Source: an uncultured Bacteroidales bacterium
GTDB lineage: Bacteria > Bacteroidota > Bacteroidia > Bacteroidales > P3
DNA length: 64,000 bases
Assembly: GCA_900316515.1 (NCBI GenBank)
Contig: ONDE01000013.1
Location: forward strand, 1 to 64,000
Reading direction: 5' to 3'
The translations under genes and the position numbers were made by a program. Positions within the stretch are counted from its first letter, which is position 1. Every line of letters starts with the position of its first letter. Shown one piece after another: positions 16,065 through 25,251 of this stretch. Below the pieces are notes generated by a model. That model saw nothing but the letters and a program-made list of their open reading frames with translations. It was not told the origin of the DNA and did no database searches.

Positions 16065-17924
16065 TTAAAGGAGTTGTTTCTGGAAGTTAGTGAGGCAATC
16101 CAGAACGTTGGTCTTGACGTGGATGAACTCGTCGATTCCGTAACCTTTGTAGGTCTCCACCATCTCTTTGGGGAAGCCGGCGAGCACAAGGCTCTTCACC
16201 TTGCCCTTCAGCATGTCGCACACGGGTTTGGTGAGCTCGGCGTATTCGTCGTCGCTCGAGCAGAGCACCACCACGTCGGCGCCGCTCTCGAGGGCTGCCT
16301 TGGCGCCCTCTTCGGGGGTGGTGAAGCCGGGGTTGTCGATAATCTCGTAGCCGGCCACGCCGAAGAAGTTGGTGGCGAAGCCCGAACGGGCCTTGCGCAT
16401 GGTGAGGTTGCCGTAGGTGAGCAGGAACACTTTGGGACGGCGTGCGGCGTGCTCGGTTTGCAGGCGCAACTGTTCGAAGGCTTCAGCGCCGCGGTAGGGC
16501 TTCAGCATACGCACCTCGTCGCCCTGCTCGCAGCAGCAGCAACAGTGCTTCTCTTCGTGGCCCACCTTGTCGCCCATCTTCTCGAGTAGGTTGGGATACT
16601 GGTTGGTGCCGAGTATGGTGGTCTTGCGGGTGGCGATGTCGAGGTCGCGCTGGTGGGCGGTAGCCTCCACCTCGTCCTGCACCATGCCGGCGCGGAGGGC
16701 TTTGCACATGCCGCCGGCCTCTTCCACTTTCAGGAAGTGCTCCCAGGCACCGCGAGCAATCTCGTTGGTGAGGTTTTCGATATAGTAGCTGCCGGCAGCG
16801 GGGTCGACAATCTTGTCGAGGTAGCTCTCTTCCTTGAGCAGCAACTGCTGGTTGCGGGCTATGCGGTAGCCGAAGTCGTCGGCCTCTTTATAGGCGTTGT
16901 CGAATGGCAGCACCGAGATGCTGTCGGCGCCGGCAACGGCCGAGGACATGGCCTCGGTGGTGCTGCGCAGCATGTTGACATAGGGGTCGTAGACCGACTG
17001 GTTCCAGCGGCTGGTAGTGGCGTTGATGAACAGCTTGTAGGCACAGTCGCACTCGGGTTTGTACTGCTCCACTATCTTGCTCCACAGCAGGCGTGCGGCG
17101 CGAATCTTGGCAATCTCCATGAAGTAGGTGCTGCCCACTCCCACGCTGAGCTGGATGCGACTGGCCACACGGTGGGCCTTGCAGCCCATATCGGTGAGGC
17201 GGGCCACCAGTTCGTTGGCAGCGGCGAGACTGAATCCGAGTTCCTGGACAATGTTCGAGCCGGCGTTGTGCAGCAGCTGGCCGTTGATGGTGAGCACACG
17301 GAACTTGGGCAGTGCCTCGTGGGCATACTCTACAAGTTCTTTGGCGGCTTGCAGGTCGCCTTCCTCGCCGCGGTGGAACTTACCGTGGGTCAAGGCGAAG
17401 CGGAACATATCGAAGTCGGTCGAGCCGCAGAGCTCCTTGGGATCGTAGCCTTCGCGCCTGGCGTATTCGACATAGAGTTTCAGCAGCGACAGGTAGTCTT
17501 TCGAACACATGAAGTTGATGCTCACGGCGTTGATGTATATGCCTTTGAGCAAGGTTGCCATGTCGTCGATGGTGGTAATCTGCTTGGCACAGAAGCCAAG
17601 CGAGGTGGCGCCGCGTTCGACAGCGTCGATGGCTATGCGGTTGGCTTCGGCAGGGTTCTGCACGTGTATGTCCTGACGTACTTCCCACACGTTGTCGGCC
17701 ACATGTTTGCCGCGGGTGAAAGGTTTCTCGCCGGGGTTGGCATCGAGATACTCAAGGCCTTCGAGGTCTTCGGCACGATAGTAGGGCTTCACTTTGAAGC
17801 CTTCGATGGTACGCCACACGAGTTTCTTCTCGTAGTCGGCACCTTTGAGGTCTTTGTTGATTACCTCTTCCCATTTCTCGGTAGAAACGGGTGGGAATTC
17901 GCTGAATAACTTGTTGTCTTCCAT
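16065..17924 (-). CDS. mutA: Methylmalonyl-CoA mutase small subunit
   Basis: The small subunit pairs with MutB to interconvert succinyl-CoA and methylmalonyl-CoA in the propionate pathway. The 619-residue protein has the N-terminal PPVSTEKWEEVINKDLKGAD, the TIM-barrel part (for example SSAVAGADSISVLPFDNAY and IVDPAAGSYYIENLT) and a C-terminal cobalamin-binding-like fold that lacks the DxHxxG B12 motif, as is normal for MutA. Between the domains is HEEKHCCCCCEQGDEV, five Cys in a row near residue 460. No mutB is adjacent: lptG follows 3 bases downstream. In most Bacteroidota the two subunit genes are neighbours. A TATATTTG element lies at 17961-17968. Confidence 0.95.
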   Translation of the reverse strand: MEDNKLFSEFPPVSTEKWEEVINKDLKGADYEKKLVWRTIEGFKVKPYYRAEDLEGLEYLDANPGEKPFTRGKHVADNVWEVRQDIHVQNPAEANRIAIDAVERGATSLGFCAKQITTIDDMATLLKGIYINAVSINFMCSKDYLSLLKLYVEYARREGYDPKELCGSTDFDMFRFALTHGKFHRGEEGDLQAAKELVEYAHEALPKFRVLTINGQLLHNAGSNIVQELGFSLAAANELVARLTDMGCKAHRVASRIQLSVGVGSTYFMEIAKIRAARLLWSKIVEQYKPECDCAYKLFINATTSRWNQSVYDPYVNMLRSTTEAMSSAVAGADSISVLPFDNAYKEADDFGYRIARNQQLLLKEESYLDKIVDPAAGSYYIENLTNEIARGAWEHFLKVEEAGGMCKALRAGMVQDEVEATAHQRDLDIATRKTTILGTNQYPNLLEKMGDKVGHEEKHCCCCCEQGDEVRMLKPYRGAEAFEQLRLQTEHAARRPKVFLLTYGNLTMRKARSGFATNFFGVAGYEIIDNPGFTTPEEGAKAALESGADVVVLCSSDDEYAELTKPVCDMLKGKVKSLVLAGFPKEMVETYKGYGIDEFIHVKTNVLDCLTNFQKQLL

Positions 17925-17960
17925 TATGATGTATCGTTTATTTGTCTAATATGTAAAATG

Positions 17961-17968
17961 CAAATATA
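17961..17968 (-). promoter_or_regulatory. -7 promoter element of the mutA operon
   Basis: Minus-strand TATATTTG, about 37 bases upstream of the mutA start. A TTTG lies further upstream but at 25 bases, longer than the usual spacer. Confidence 0.5.
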
Positions 17969-18023
17969 CGCAAAATAATTTATATCTTGCGTACAAATGT
18001 AAAAATAATTCTTCGTGTGGGGG

Positions 18024-19325
18024 TTACACTGCTTCGCCTGCGGCATGGCCGGTGGAGAAGGCTATCTGTAGGTTGTAGCCGCCGGTGTCGGCGTCGAGGT
18101 CGAGCAGTTCGCCGGCGAAGTACAGTCCTTTCACCAGGCGGCTCTCCATGGTCTTGGGGTTCACCTCGGCGAGGCTCACTCCGCCTTGGGTGACGATGGC
18201 TTCGTTCCAGTCGCGTGTGCCGGTGATGGTGAACTCCACCCCTTTGAGCCAACGGCACAGGCGTCGGCGCTCGTCGCCGTTTATCTGGTTCAGACGTTTG
18301 TAGTATTCGATATGTAGCTGTTTGAGTGCCAACGGTATCAACTCGGCGGGCAGCCATAGGCGCAGGGCGTCGTTGAAGATTCGTGTGCCGTTCTGGTCAA
18401 GGTCGGCGAGCAGGCGGCGGTCGAGTTGTTCGGTGGTGAGGCCGGGCTTGAGGTCGAGGACGGCGGAGAGATTGCCAGATTGCCTGTTTGCTTGATTGCC
18501 AGAGTGGAGTGGGCGGGATGCTGCGCGGCTGGCGCTGATGGCTATGGGGCCACCGAGGCCGTCGTCCGTGAATGTCAGTTCGCCGATGCCCGACTTAAAG
18601 GTTGTGGATCCCGATGTCTTGTCGATAATGCTCAGCTGCACGTTTTTCAGCGTAAAGCCAACAAGGTCGTCGGGAATTGCTTCTGCGCATTTCAGCGGCA
18701 CCAATGCCGGCACAGGTTCCACGATGGTGTGGCCTAGTTCTTCGGCCATGCGGTAGCCGGCCCCTGTCGAGCCAGTGGTGGGGTAGGAGAGGCCGCCGGT
18801 GGCGAGGATTATGTGGCGGCACGGGATGCGCTCGCCACGTTCGAGGATGGCGGCTGTGGCCTGCCCCTCAAGGGTCTCGATTTTCTTGACAGAGGTGTTC
18901 TTGCGTATGGTGACGTTGGGGTTGTTCTCCAGCTCGCCTATCAAAGCTAGAAAAATGTCGAGGGCTTTGCCCGAGGCTGGGTAGACGCGGTTGCCGCGTT
19001 CTACAGTGAGTTCCACTCCGTGCTCCTCGAACCACTGCATAAGTTCCTGGTTGAAGAAACGGCCGTAGGCATTTCGCAGCCATACTCCACCGCTTTGTCC
19101 GGGTTTGTTGGTTGAGCCTGCCGTGCTGCTGCCTATGTGGGGCAGTGTGTCGCGCAGGGGGTTGGTGTTGGTCAGGTTGCAGCGACCTTTGCCGGTGATG
19201 CGCAGTTTGCGCCCGGCCTGGTCCATTTTCTCCAGGAGCAGCACGCGACGGCCCCGGCCTGCTGCGGTGACGGCAGCCATCAGTCCGGCGGCGCCGCCGC
19301 CAACCACTAACACGTCATAGTCCAT
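18024..19325 (-). CDS. BaiN/HI0933-family flavoprotein
   Basis: The 433-residue FAD-dependent oxidoreductase starts with the Rossmann motif VLVVGGGAAGLMAA and has the family marks GRKLRITGKGRCNLTN, YPTTGSTGAGYRMA and the C-terminal LYFAGELLDLDADTGGYNLQ. The physiological reaction of the family is not settled. Near residue 275 the segment LHSGNQANRQSGNL is encoded by a short-repeat tract (about 18472-18505) of the CAATCAGGC type seen between genes elsewhere, so it looks like an in-frame insertion. The gene lies 15 bases downstream of the universal stress protein gene. Confidence 0.92.
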   Translation of the reverse strand: MDYDVLVVGGGAAGLMAAVTAAGRGRRVLLLEKMDQAGRKLRITGKGRCNLTNTNPLRDTLPHIGSSTAGSTNKPGQSGGVWLRNAYGRFFNQELMQWFEEHGVELTVERGNRVYPASGKALDIFLALIGELENNPNVTIRKNTSVKKIETLEGQATAAILERGERIPCRHIILATGGLSYPTTGSTGAGYRMAEELGHTIVEPVPALVPLKCAEAIPDDLVGFTLKNVQLSIIDKTSGSTTFKSGIGELTFTDDGLGGPIAISASRAASRPLHSGNQANRQSGNLSAVLDLKPGLTTEQLDRRLLADLDQNGTRIFNDALRLWLPAELIPLALKQLHIEYYKRLNQINGDERRRLCRWLKGVEFTITGTRDWNEAIVTQGGVSLAEVNPKTMESRLVKGLYFAGELLDLDADTGGYNLQIAFSTGHAAGEAV

Positions 19326-19340
19326 AGTGGTAGCTTGTCG

Positions 19341-20180
19341 TCACACTTTGGAGGCGACGTTGATATAGTCTTCGGGGTGTATGCAGAGTACAGGAATCTG
19401 CGATTTGTGGACAATCTGCTGTGCGTTGGTGCCGAGGAATATCTGCGATATGACGCGGTCTTGCTCGGTATTTATCACCACGAGATCGGCCTGGATGGAG
19501 TCGGCATAGTGCATCACCGTTTCGCAGTAATTCGAGTAAGGCTCGATTTCTATATTGTAGGGCACGCCTTCCTTGTCAAGGAAGTCGGCGCTTTGGTTCA
19601 CATAGGTGCGCAGAGCCGACTCTTCTTCTTTGAGGTCGAGCAGGCCGAGGAGGTATACTTTAGAACCGAAGATGCGTGCCATGGCTGCTGCGGGTGGCAC
19701 CTTCTGGCGCGAGTTGGCGTTGACGCGGACGGGCACAACGATGCGTTCCAGTTTTTTGTGGAAGTCGTAGCCTTGGCGCATGGTGAGCACGGGGCACGGC
19801 GCATCTTGTACGATGCGGGCGGCGGTGCTGCCGAGGACGTATTTTTCGAAGCCCGAGGCACCGTTTGTGCCGACAACAATCAGTGGAGCCAGTTCCTTCT
19901 TGGCAAGTTCGGCTATGGCCGACGACACGCGTCCTTGGATGATTATCCACTCTATGGTGCCGTATTTCATTGCCGGGCGGTGCTTGTCGCAGAGTGTCTG
20001 CAGTTTGTCCTTGGCAAGGTTGGTCATCAGTTCAAGCTGGTCGTTGGAGAAGAGCATTTTCTCGCGTTTAACCCATACCACTGTTATGCCGCAGGCCATG
20101 CGGTTGGCCACGTCGACGGCAAGTTCAAGGGCGACATACGAACCCTCGGAGAAGTCGGTTCCTACTATGATGGATTTCAT
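19341..20180 (-). CDS. Universal stress protein, tandem UspA domains
   Basis: The 279-residue protein holds two UspA domains in tandem. The first starts SIIVGTDFSEGSYVALELA and ends with IVVGTNGASGFEKYVLGSTA; this G-x2-G-x9-G(S/T) pattern suggests ATP binding. The second (from about residue 150, ERIVVPV) lacks a full nucleotide motif, ending LVVINTEQDRVISQIFLGTNA. The likely role is stress tolerance in the cytoplasm. It is divergent from ruvB across a 300-base region containing a large inverted repeat. Confidence 0.92.
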   Translation of the reverse strand: MKSIIVGTDFSEGSYVALELAVDVANRMACGITVVWVKREKMLFSNDQLELMTNLAKDKLQTLCDKHRPAMKYGTIEWIIIQGRVSSAIAELAKKELAPLIVVGTNGASGFEKYVLGSTAARIVQDAPCPVLTMRQGYDFHKKLERIVVPVRVNANSRQKVPPAAAMARIFGSKVYLLGLLDLKEEESALRTYVNQSADFLDKEGVPYNIEIEPYSNYCETVMHYADSIQADLVVINTEQDRVISQIFLGTNAQQIVHKSQIPVLCIHPEDYINVASKV

Positions 20181-20304
20181 TCGGTTGGAGTTGTTTTTTT
20201 AACTTTTATCACTTTAAAACGACATTCTTTATATATTATTGTGTCATGGTTGATATTTTTTGTCGATGGCGCTCCAATGGGTCGCCCTGTTTCTCCTTTT
20301 TTCT

Positions 20305-20363
20305 CCTATTGTTCTTCTATCGTTCTTCTATCAGCGATGGAAGAACGATAGAAGAACAATAGG
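20305..20363. repeat. 24-bp perfect inverted repeat between uspA-like gene and ruvB
   Basis: The arms 20305-20328 and 20340-20363 are exact reverse complements over 24 bases with an 11-base loop, TATCAGCGATG, in which ATC/GAT can pair further. Each arm holds tandem copies of the 11-mer GTTCTTCTATC (or its complement). There is no T run after it. It lies between divergent genes and upstream of the ruvB promoter. Its function is unknown: operator, attenuator, origin-like or mobile hairpin element are options. Confidence 0.95.
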
Positions 20364-20409
20364 TAAACTGTTGAAAGACAGAGGGCGTTATATGGGTGTT
20401 TACATTATT

Positions 20410-20440
20410 TTTGCCGTGTGGAATATTTTTGTTATTTTTG
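20410..20440 (+). promoter_or_regulatory. Promoter of ruvB
   Basis: TTTG at 20410-20413 and TATTTTTG at 20433-20440 with a 19-base spacer. The start codon lies about 42 bases downstream. Confidence 0.75.
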
Positions 20441-20481
20441 CAGCATGAACCGAAGGTCACGAGTACCTCATAAATAGATTA

Positions 20482-21510
20482 TTGACAGTGAGTAATGACA
20501 ACCTCGACAGCCATAGTATCTCGGCAAAAGAGAAGGAGATAGAGCGTGCATTGCGTCCGTCGGGATTCGACAGTTTCGCCGGCCAAAAGCAAGTGGTGGA
20601 GAACCTCAAGGTCTTCGTGCGCGCCGCCAAGGAGCGCGGCGAGCCGCTCGACCATGTGCTTCTCTACGGTCCTCCGGGTCTCGGCAAGACCACCCTCAGC
20701 AATATCATAGCCAACGAGTTGGGTGTCGGCATCAAGACCACCAGCGGCCCTGTGCTCGACAAGCCCGGCGACCTCGCCGGCCTGCTCACCTCGCTGCAGG
20801 CCAACGACGTGCTCTTCATCGACGAGATTCACCGTCTGTCGCCCATCATCGAGGAGTATCTCTACTCTGCGATGGAGGACTTCCGCATCGACATCATGAT
20901 TGAGAGCGGCCCTGCGGCTCGCTCGGTGCAATTGGGACTGAAGCCGTTTACCCTCATCGGCGCCACCACGCGCAGCGGTATGCTTACCGCACCGCTGCGT
21001 GCCCGCTTCGGCATCAACTGCCGTCTGGAATACTATGACGCCGAGACCCTCACCAAGATTGTCAACCGCTCGGCCTCGTTGCTGCAAGTGAAGATTACCA
21101 GCGAGAGCGCCATCGAGATAGCACGCCGCTCGCGCGGCACCCCCCGTATCGCCAACCGACTGCTGCGCCGTGTGCGCGACTTCGCCCAGGTGAAAGGCGA
21201 CGGCACCATCACCCTCGATATAGCGCGTTATGCCCTTCAGGCCCTGAATGTAGACCGCAACGGCCTCGATGATATGGATATCCGAATTCTGACCACCATC
21301 ATCGACAAGTTCAAGGGCGGCCCTGTGGGCATCAACACCATCGCCACCGCCGTGGGCGAGGACGCCGGCACTGTCGAGGAGGTCTACGAGCCTTACCTCA
21401 TCCAGGAAGGTTACCTCATGCGTACACCTCGTGGACGTGAAGTCACCATGCTCGCCTACCAGCACCTCGGCAAAATCAAGACAAACGGCAACCAACAGGA
21501 GTTGTTCTGA
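20482..21510 (+). CDS. ruvB: Holliday junction branch migration ATPase RuvB
   Basis: RuvB is the hexameric AAA+ motor that with RuvA drives branch migration of Holliday junctions. The 342-residue protein is full length: [19 protein letters not shown] at the N-terminus, Walker [10 protein letters not shown] (63-71), Walker [10 protein letters not shown], sensor [17 protein letters not shown] and the C-terminal winged helix ([19 protein letters not shown]). No ATG fits; TTG at 20482 (or GTG at 20488) is the start. ruvA is not nearby. A gene for a secreted YD-like protein follows 3 bases after the stop. Confidence 0.98.
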   Translation: MTVSNDNLDSHSISAKEKEIERALRPSGFDSFAGQKQVVENLKVFVRAAKERGEPLDHVLLYGPPGLGKTTLSNIIANELGVGIKTTSGPVLDKPGDLAGLLTSLQANDVLFIDEIHRLSPIIEEYLYSAMEDFRIDIMIESGPAARSVQLGLKPFTLIGATTRSGMLTAPLRARFGINCRLEYYDAETLTKIVNRSASLLQVKITSESAIEIARRSRGTPRIANRLLRRVRDFAQVKGDGTITLDIARYALQALNVDRNGLDDMDIRILTTIIDKFKGGPVGINTIATAVGEDAGTVEEVYEPYLIQEGYLMRTPRGREVTMLAYQHLGKIKTNGNQQELF

Positions 21511-21513
21511 ACC

Positions 21514-22419
21514 ATGAAGAAGGTCGGACTGATATTGCTTTTTTTTGCGACGTTTCTGTCCGCCATGGGGCAGGGACCGCTGATGGATTTGCCTTACTTT
21601 CCTTCGCCTACCACCAAGCATATCAGAGTGATACGCGCTTATTCCATCGATACTTTGTCCGGTGCGCGAATGCTGAAGTATACCGAGCACTATGATCGCC
21701 ACGGCTACTTTTGTCCCGACACCGCCTATCGCCATGTGTACGATGACCAAGGCCGCCTGGTTCTGCACGAGACTTACCAATTGGTCAGTTCCTCTGCCAA
21801 CCCGATTCCGCGCCGCGAGTTGATGTCACGATGCAGTATCGAGTATGCCGCTGACGGTATTGTGCAGCATGTCAAGAGAGAAGGTTTCGGCGAGTATCAT
21901 GAGGGCGTATGCGAATACCATCTCTATTCTCACAAGTTGCATCCCCGTTTCGGTCTTACGGAGTGTGTCTATGTTATTGATTGGGGGAAGGAATATAGCG
22001 ACACGCTCCGATATTTGTGCGAATATGATTCCGCGGGGCGTATGCTGCATGAGTATTGCGACGACGAAGGGAGCGGATACCGCGACAGGAATCTTTTTTA
22101 TGATGCCGCAGGCCGCATTGTTGCCAGCAGAACCTATTATTATGAATCGTGGGACACACTCGACTATAACTATGATGCCAACGGGGTCCTCGTCTCGCAG
22201 ACAGGAAAGATGTACGATCTGGACATGGAGGCCGACGTAACCATTACCTTCCGTCCCGACGGCACTCGCAAGGAACGCCGTGAGCATTGGAAAATCTACG
22301 ATGATCCAACAGACACAGAACCTTCCGATGAGTATTATCGCTACGATGAACATGATGTGCTTGTCTATTCGAAATCCCCTATGGGTATCATCGAATATGA
22401 AATAGAATACTGGGAATAA
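21514..22419 (+). CDS. Secreted protein with YD-like repeats
   Basis: The 301-residue protein has a signal peptide (GLILLFFATFLSAMGQG) and then a set of beta-hairpin units with the motif Y-D-x-x-G-R-(L/M/I): YDDQGRLVLHE (about 74), YDSAGRMLHEY (about 172), YDAAGRIVASR (about 195), YDANGVLVSQT (about 217) and YRYDEHDVL. These resemble RHS/YD repeats or the related Bacteroidota beta repeats, without a core domain or toxin tip. It is tightly linked to ruvB (3 bases), which is probably chance of gene order. Function unknown. Confidence 0.8.
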   Translation: MKKVGLILLFFATFLSAMGQGPLMDLPYFPSPTTKHIRVIRAYSIDTLSGARMLKYTEHYDRHGYFCPDTAYRHVYDDQGRLVLHETYQLVSSSANPIPRRELMSRCSIEYAADGIVQHVKREGFGEYHEGVCEYHLYSHKLHPRFGLTECVYVIDWGKEYSDTLRYLCEYDSAGRMLHEYCDDEGSGYRDRNLFYDAAGRIVASRTYYYESWDTLDYNYDANGVLVSQTGKMYDLDMEADVTITFRPDGTRKERREHWKIYDDPTDTEPSDEYYRYDEHDVLVYSKSPMGIIEYEIEYWE

Positions 22420-22434
22420 ATAAAAAAGATATAT

Positions 22435-23670
22435 ATGCGAACACTTGTTAAGAATATCAAGGAATTGGTGGGGGTGGAGACCTCACCGAAACTGCGCAAG
22501 CAAGGCAAGGAGATGGGCCAATTGGAGACCGTCAAGGATGCCTACCTGCTCGTCGAGGACGGAAAGATAAAGTCTTATGGGCCGATGAGCGAGTTGAAGG
22601 AGGTGAATGCCGACCGTGTGGTCGATGCTGCAGGACGGATGGTGTTCCCGACCTTCTGCGATTCCCACACGCACATCGTCTATGCCAACTCGCGCGAGCA
22701 TGAGTTTGTCGACAAGATACGCGGCCTCAGCTATGAGGAGATAGCCAAGAGGGGAGGAGGTATCCTCAACTCGGCAAAGGCCACAGCGGCGGCCTCGGAG
22801 GACGAACTCTACGACATGGCCCGTCAGCGCCTCGAGGAGGTGATGCGCATGGGTACCGGCGCCATAGAGATAAAGAGCGGCTACGGCCTCTCGACCGAGA
22901 GCGAGCTGAAACTGCTGCGCGTCATACGCCGCTTGAAAGAGACCTCGCCCATGACCATCAAGTCCAACTTCCTCGGCGCGCACGGCATTCCGATGGAATA
23001 TCGCGGGCACCAGGAGGATTATGTCGACCTTGTCATCAACGAGATGATACCGCGTGTGGCGGCCGAAGGACTGGCCGACTTCATCGACGTGTTCTGCGAC
23101 CAGGGGTTCTTCACCGTCGAGGACACCGCGCGTATCCTCGAGGCAGGCATCAAATACGGCATGCGGCCCAAGATACATGCCAACGAGATGGCTGTCTCGG
23201 GCGGCGTGCAGGTGGGCGTGAAATACAACGCCATTTCGGTCGACCACCTGGAGCAGATGGGCGACGCTGAGATTGAGTGTCTGAAAGGCACCGACACGAT
23301 GCCCACCATACTTCCCGGCTGCGCCTTCTTCCTCAACCTGCCGCTGTCGCCGGCACGCAAGATGATTGAGGTCGGCCTGCCGGTGGCTATGGCGTCGGAC
23401 TACAACCCGGGCACCTCGCCTTCGGGCAATATGCAGCTCATCCTCTCGATGGCGTGCATCCGTTACAGGCTTACGCCCGAAGAGGCCATCAATGCCACCA
23501 CCCTCAACACCGCCTACGCCATGGGCGTGAGCGAAGAGGTGGGCTCCATTGCCGTCGGCAAGAGGGCCAACTTCTACATCACCAAGCCGATAGCGAGCTA
23601 TGAGTATATGCCCTACGCATATGGCGAGAACAAGGTGGAACGCGTGTTTTTGAATGGCGTGGAAGTGTAG
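22435..23670 (+). CDS. hutI: Imidazolonepropionase HutI
   Basis: HutI hydrolyses 4-imidazolone-5-propanoate to N-formimino-L-glutamate in histidine breakdown. The 411-residue amidohydrolase has the metal motif D76-S-H78-T-H80, the segment EIKSGYGLSTESELK, KIHANEMAVSGGVQ with metal-site His, and the catalytic Asp in VAMASDYNPGTSPSG. Length fits the family. The other hut genes (hutH, hutU, ftcD) are not in the window, which differs from the clustered arrangement in many Bacteroidota. Confidence 0.97.
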   Translation: MRTLVKNIKELVGVETSPKLRKQGKEMGQLETVKDAYLLVEDGKIKSYGPMSELKEVNADRVVDAAGRMVFPTFCDSHTHIVYANSREHEFVDKIRGLSYEEIAKRGGGILNSAKATAAASEDELYDMARQRLEEVMRMGTGAIEIKSGYGLSTESELKLLRVIRRLKETSPMTIKSNFLGAHGIPMEYRGHQEDYVDLVINEMIPRVAAEGLADFIDVFCDQGFFTVEDTARILEAGIKYGMRPKIHANEMAVSGGVQVGVKYNAISVDHLEQMGDAEIECLKGTDTMPTILPGCAFFLNLPLSPARKMIEVGLPVAMASDYNPGTSPSGNMQLILSMACIRYRLTPEEAINATTLNTAYAMGVSEEVGSIAVGKRANFYITKPIASYEYMPYAYGENKVERVFLNGVEV

Positions 23671-23717
23671 TGGTTGAGGAGTAAAGTAGACAGTAGTTAA
23701 ATAGTTAAGACAATAGT
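23671..23717. repeat. Short AGTTAA-type tract between hutI and lolD-like gene
   Basis: GTAGACAGTAGTTAAATAG and neighbours form a degenerate repeat of AGTAG/AGTTAA units. The same kind of tract is at 59331-59365. Confidence 0.6.
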
Positions 23718-24368
23718 GTGATACAGGCAGTCAATATCAACAAGAGTTATGGGGCGCTGCATGTGCTGCGTGACATCAACTTGACCATAGAGAAGGGCGA
23801 GGTGGTGTCGATTGTGGGCGCCAGTGGCGCCGGCAAGACGACGCTGCTGCAGATACTGGGCACGCTTGACCGTGCCGACAGCGGCAGCGTGATGTACGGC
23901 GACGTGGATGTTACCAGGCTTGGCGAACGCGATTTGGCACGCTTCCGCAATGAACGTATAGGCTTTGTGTTTCAGGCACACCATTTGCTGCCCGAATTCA
24001 CGGCGGTGGAGAATGTGATGATTCCAGCCTTGATACGCGGAGACAAGCAGGACGACGCCCGACATCGCGCCCAGGAACTGCTGGAGCGGCTGCGGCTCGC
24101 CGACCGGGCTTTGCACAAACCTGCCGCCTTGAGTGGTGGCGAGTGCCAGCGTGTGGCCGTGGCCAGAGCCCTGATGAACAAGCCAATGGTGGTGCTTGCA
24201 GACGAGCCGTCGGGCAACCTCGACTCGCAGCATGCTGCCGAGTTGCACAACCTTTTCTTCGAACTTCGCAACGAGCTTGGACAAACCTTCGTCATTGTTA
24301 CCCATAACGATCAGTTGGCCGAGCGTGCCGACCGTAAAATAACTATCAAAGATGGAAAAAATACATAA
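23718..24368 (+). CDS. ABC transporter ATP-binding protein, LolD-like
   Basis: The 216-residue ATPase has Walker [10 protein letters not shown] (34-42), [18 protein letters not shown], signature [16 protein letters not shown] and Walker [13 protein letters not shown]. The Q-loop [12 protein letters not shown] form is typical of LolD/MacB-type ATPases that drive lipoprotein release or MacB-like extrusion. The membrane partner (LolC/E) is not in the window. The start is GTG at 23718. The 3' end overlaps the next gene by 17 bases, so the two are coupled. Confidence 0.92.
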   Translation: MIQAVNINKSYGALHVLRDINLTIEKGEVVSIVGASGAGKTTLLQILGTLDRADSGSVMYGDVDVTRLGERDLARFRNERIGFVFQAHHLLPEFTAVENVMIPALIRGDKQDDARHRAQELLERLRLADRALHKPAALSGGECQRVAVARALMNKPMVVLADEPSGNLDSQHAAELHNLFFELRNELGQTFVIVTHNDQLAERADRKITIKDGKNT

Positions 24369-25104
24369 TAGACAGCAGATAGTATACGGCTTGAGGCCGG
24401 TGATAGAGGCGCTTGCCAGTGGTGCACAGGTGGAGCGTGTACTTATTCAGAACGGGCTCAACTCGTCGCTGCTCAGTGAGTTGCGTGGCATGACGAAAGA
24501 GCATGATGTGCCCTTCCAGTTTGTACCTGTCGAGAAGCTCAACAAGATGACTACCGGCAACCATCAGGGTGTGGTGGCCACGATTGCTGCCATAAAGTAC
24601 CGTCCGTTCATGGACCTTATGGAAGAGTTGGCAGCCGACGAAAACCATGCTCCTTTTGTAGTGCTGCTTGACCATGTGACCGATGTGCGCAACATGGGCG
24701 CCATAGCGCGAACTGCCGAATGTGCGGGTGTCGATGCTTTGGTGGTTCCCGACCGCGGTTCTGCGGCTATGAACGAAGATGCTATCAAGACCAGCAGTGG
24801 TGCTTTGCTTCGTCTGCCAGTGTGCCGCGAGCAGAATACGAAGACGGTGGTGAATATAGCAAAACAGTATGGTTTGCAAGTTGTTGCCGCCACCGAGAAG
24901 GGCGCTGTGCACTACCGGGATGTCGACTTCCGTCTGCCTACAATGCTCATCATGGGCAATGAGGAAACGGGTATCAGTCCAGACCTGCTTAAAATATGCG
25001 ACCAAAGAGCCAAACTGCCCATCGTGGGAGAGGTACAGTCGCTCAATGTGTCGGTTGCCGCTGGGGTGTTCATGTATGAGGCTCTGGAACAACGCAATAG
25101 ATAA
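24352..25104 (+). CDS. TrmH/SpoU-family RNA 2'-O-methyltransferase (RlmB-like)
   Basis: The 250-residue SPOUT methyltransferase starts with the small substrate-binding domain ([17 protein letters not shown]) and has the three SpoU motifs: [34 protein letters not shown] and [16 protein letters not shown]. Length and N-terminus fit RlmB, which methylates G2251 of 23S rRNA. It starts inside the end of the lolD-like gene and is followed by a hairpin terminator at 25125. Confidence 0.93.
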   Translation: MEKIHNRQQIVYGLRPVIEALASGAQVERVLIQNGLNSSLLSELRGMTKEHDVPFQFVPVEKLNKMTTGNHQGVVATIAAIKYRPFMDLMEELAADENHAPFVVLLDHVTDVRNMGAIARTAECAGVDALVVPDRGSAAMNEDAIKTSSGALLRLPVCREQNTKTVVNIAKQYGLQVVAATEKGAVHYRDVDFRLPTMLIMGNEETGISPDLLKICDQRAKLPIVGEVQSLNVSVAAGVFMYEALEQRNR

Positions 25105-25124
25105 TATTTAATTTTTTTTAGTAT

Positions 25125-25151
25125 AAAAAAGGGGATTATATCCCTTTTTTT
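25125..25151 (+). terminator. Terminator after the rlmB-like gene
   Basis: AAAAAAGGG and CCCTTTTTT pair around a GATTATAT loop. The promoter of the giant gene lies directly after it. Confidence 0.8.
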
Positions 25152-25154
25152 GTG

Positions 25155-25162
25155 TATCTTTG
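25155..25162 (+). promoter_or_regulatory. -7 promoter element of the giant T9SS cargo gene
   Basis: TATCTTTG, as in other promoters here; the -33 region falls in the preceding terminator and has no clear TTTG. The leader to the ATG at 25252 is about 80 bases. Confidence 0.6.
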
Positions 25163-25251
25163 TACTGCGATTGATGCGCCCTAAATGGGTGCGCTTTGGC
25201 GTTAGATTTTACCGTAAGAAACTGTATTATAGAGAAATAGTAATATAAGAT

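Noticed and set aside
20260..20448. 62-codon plus-strand reading frame before ruvB
   Set aside because: It runs through the 24-bp inverted repeat and the ruvB promoter and has no recognisable protein features.
20479..21780. 433-codon minus-strand frame over ruvB
   Set aside because: Shadow of ruvB, which has all AAA+ motifs.
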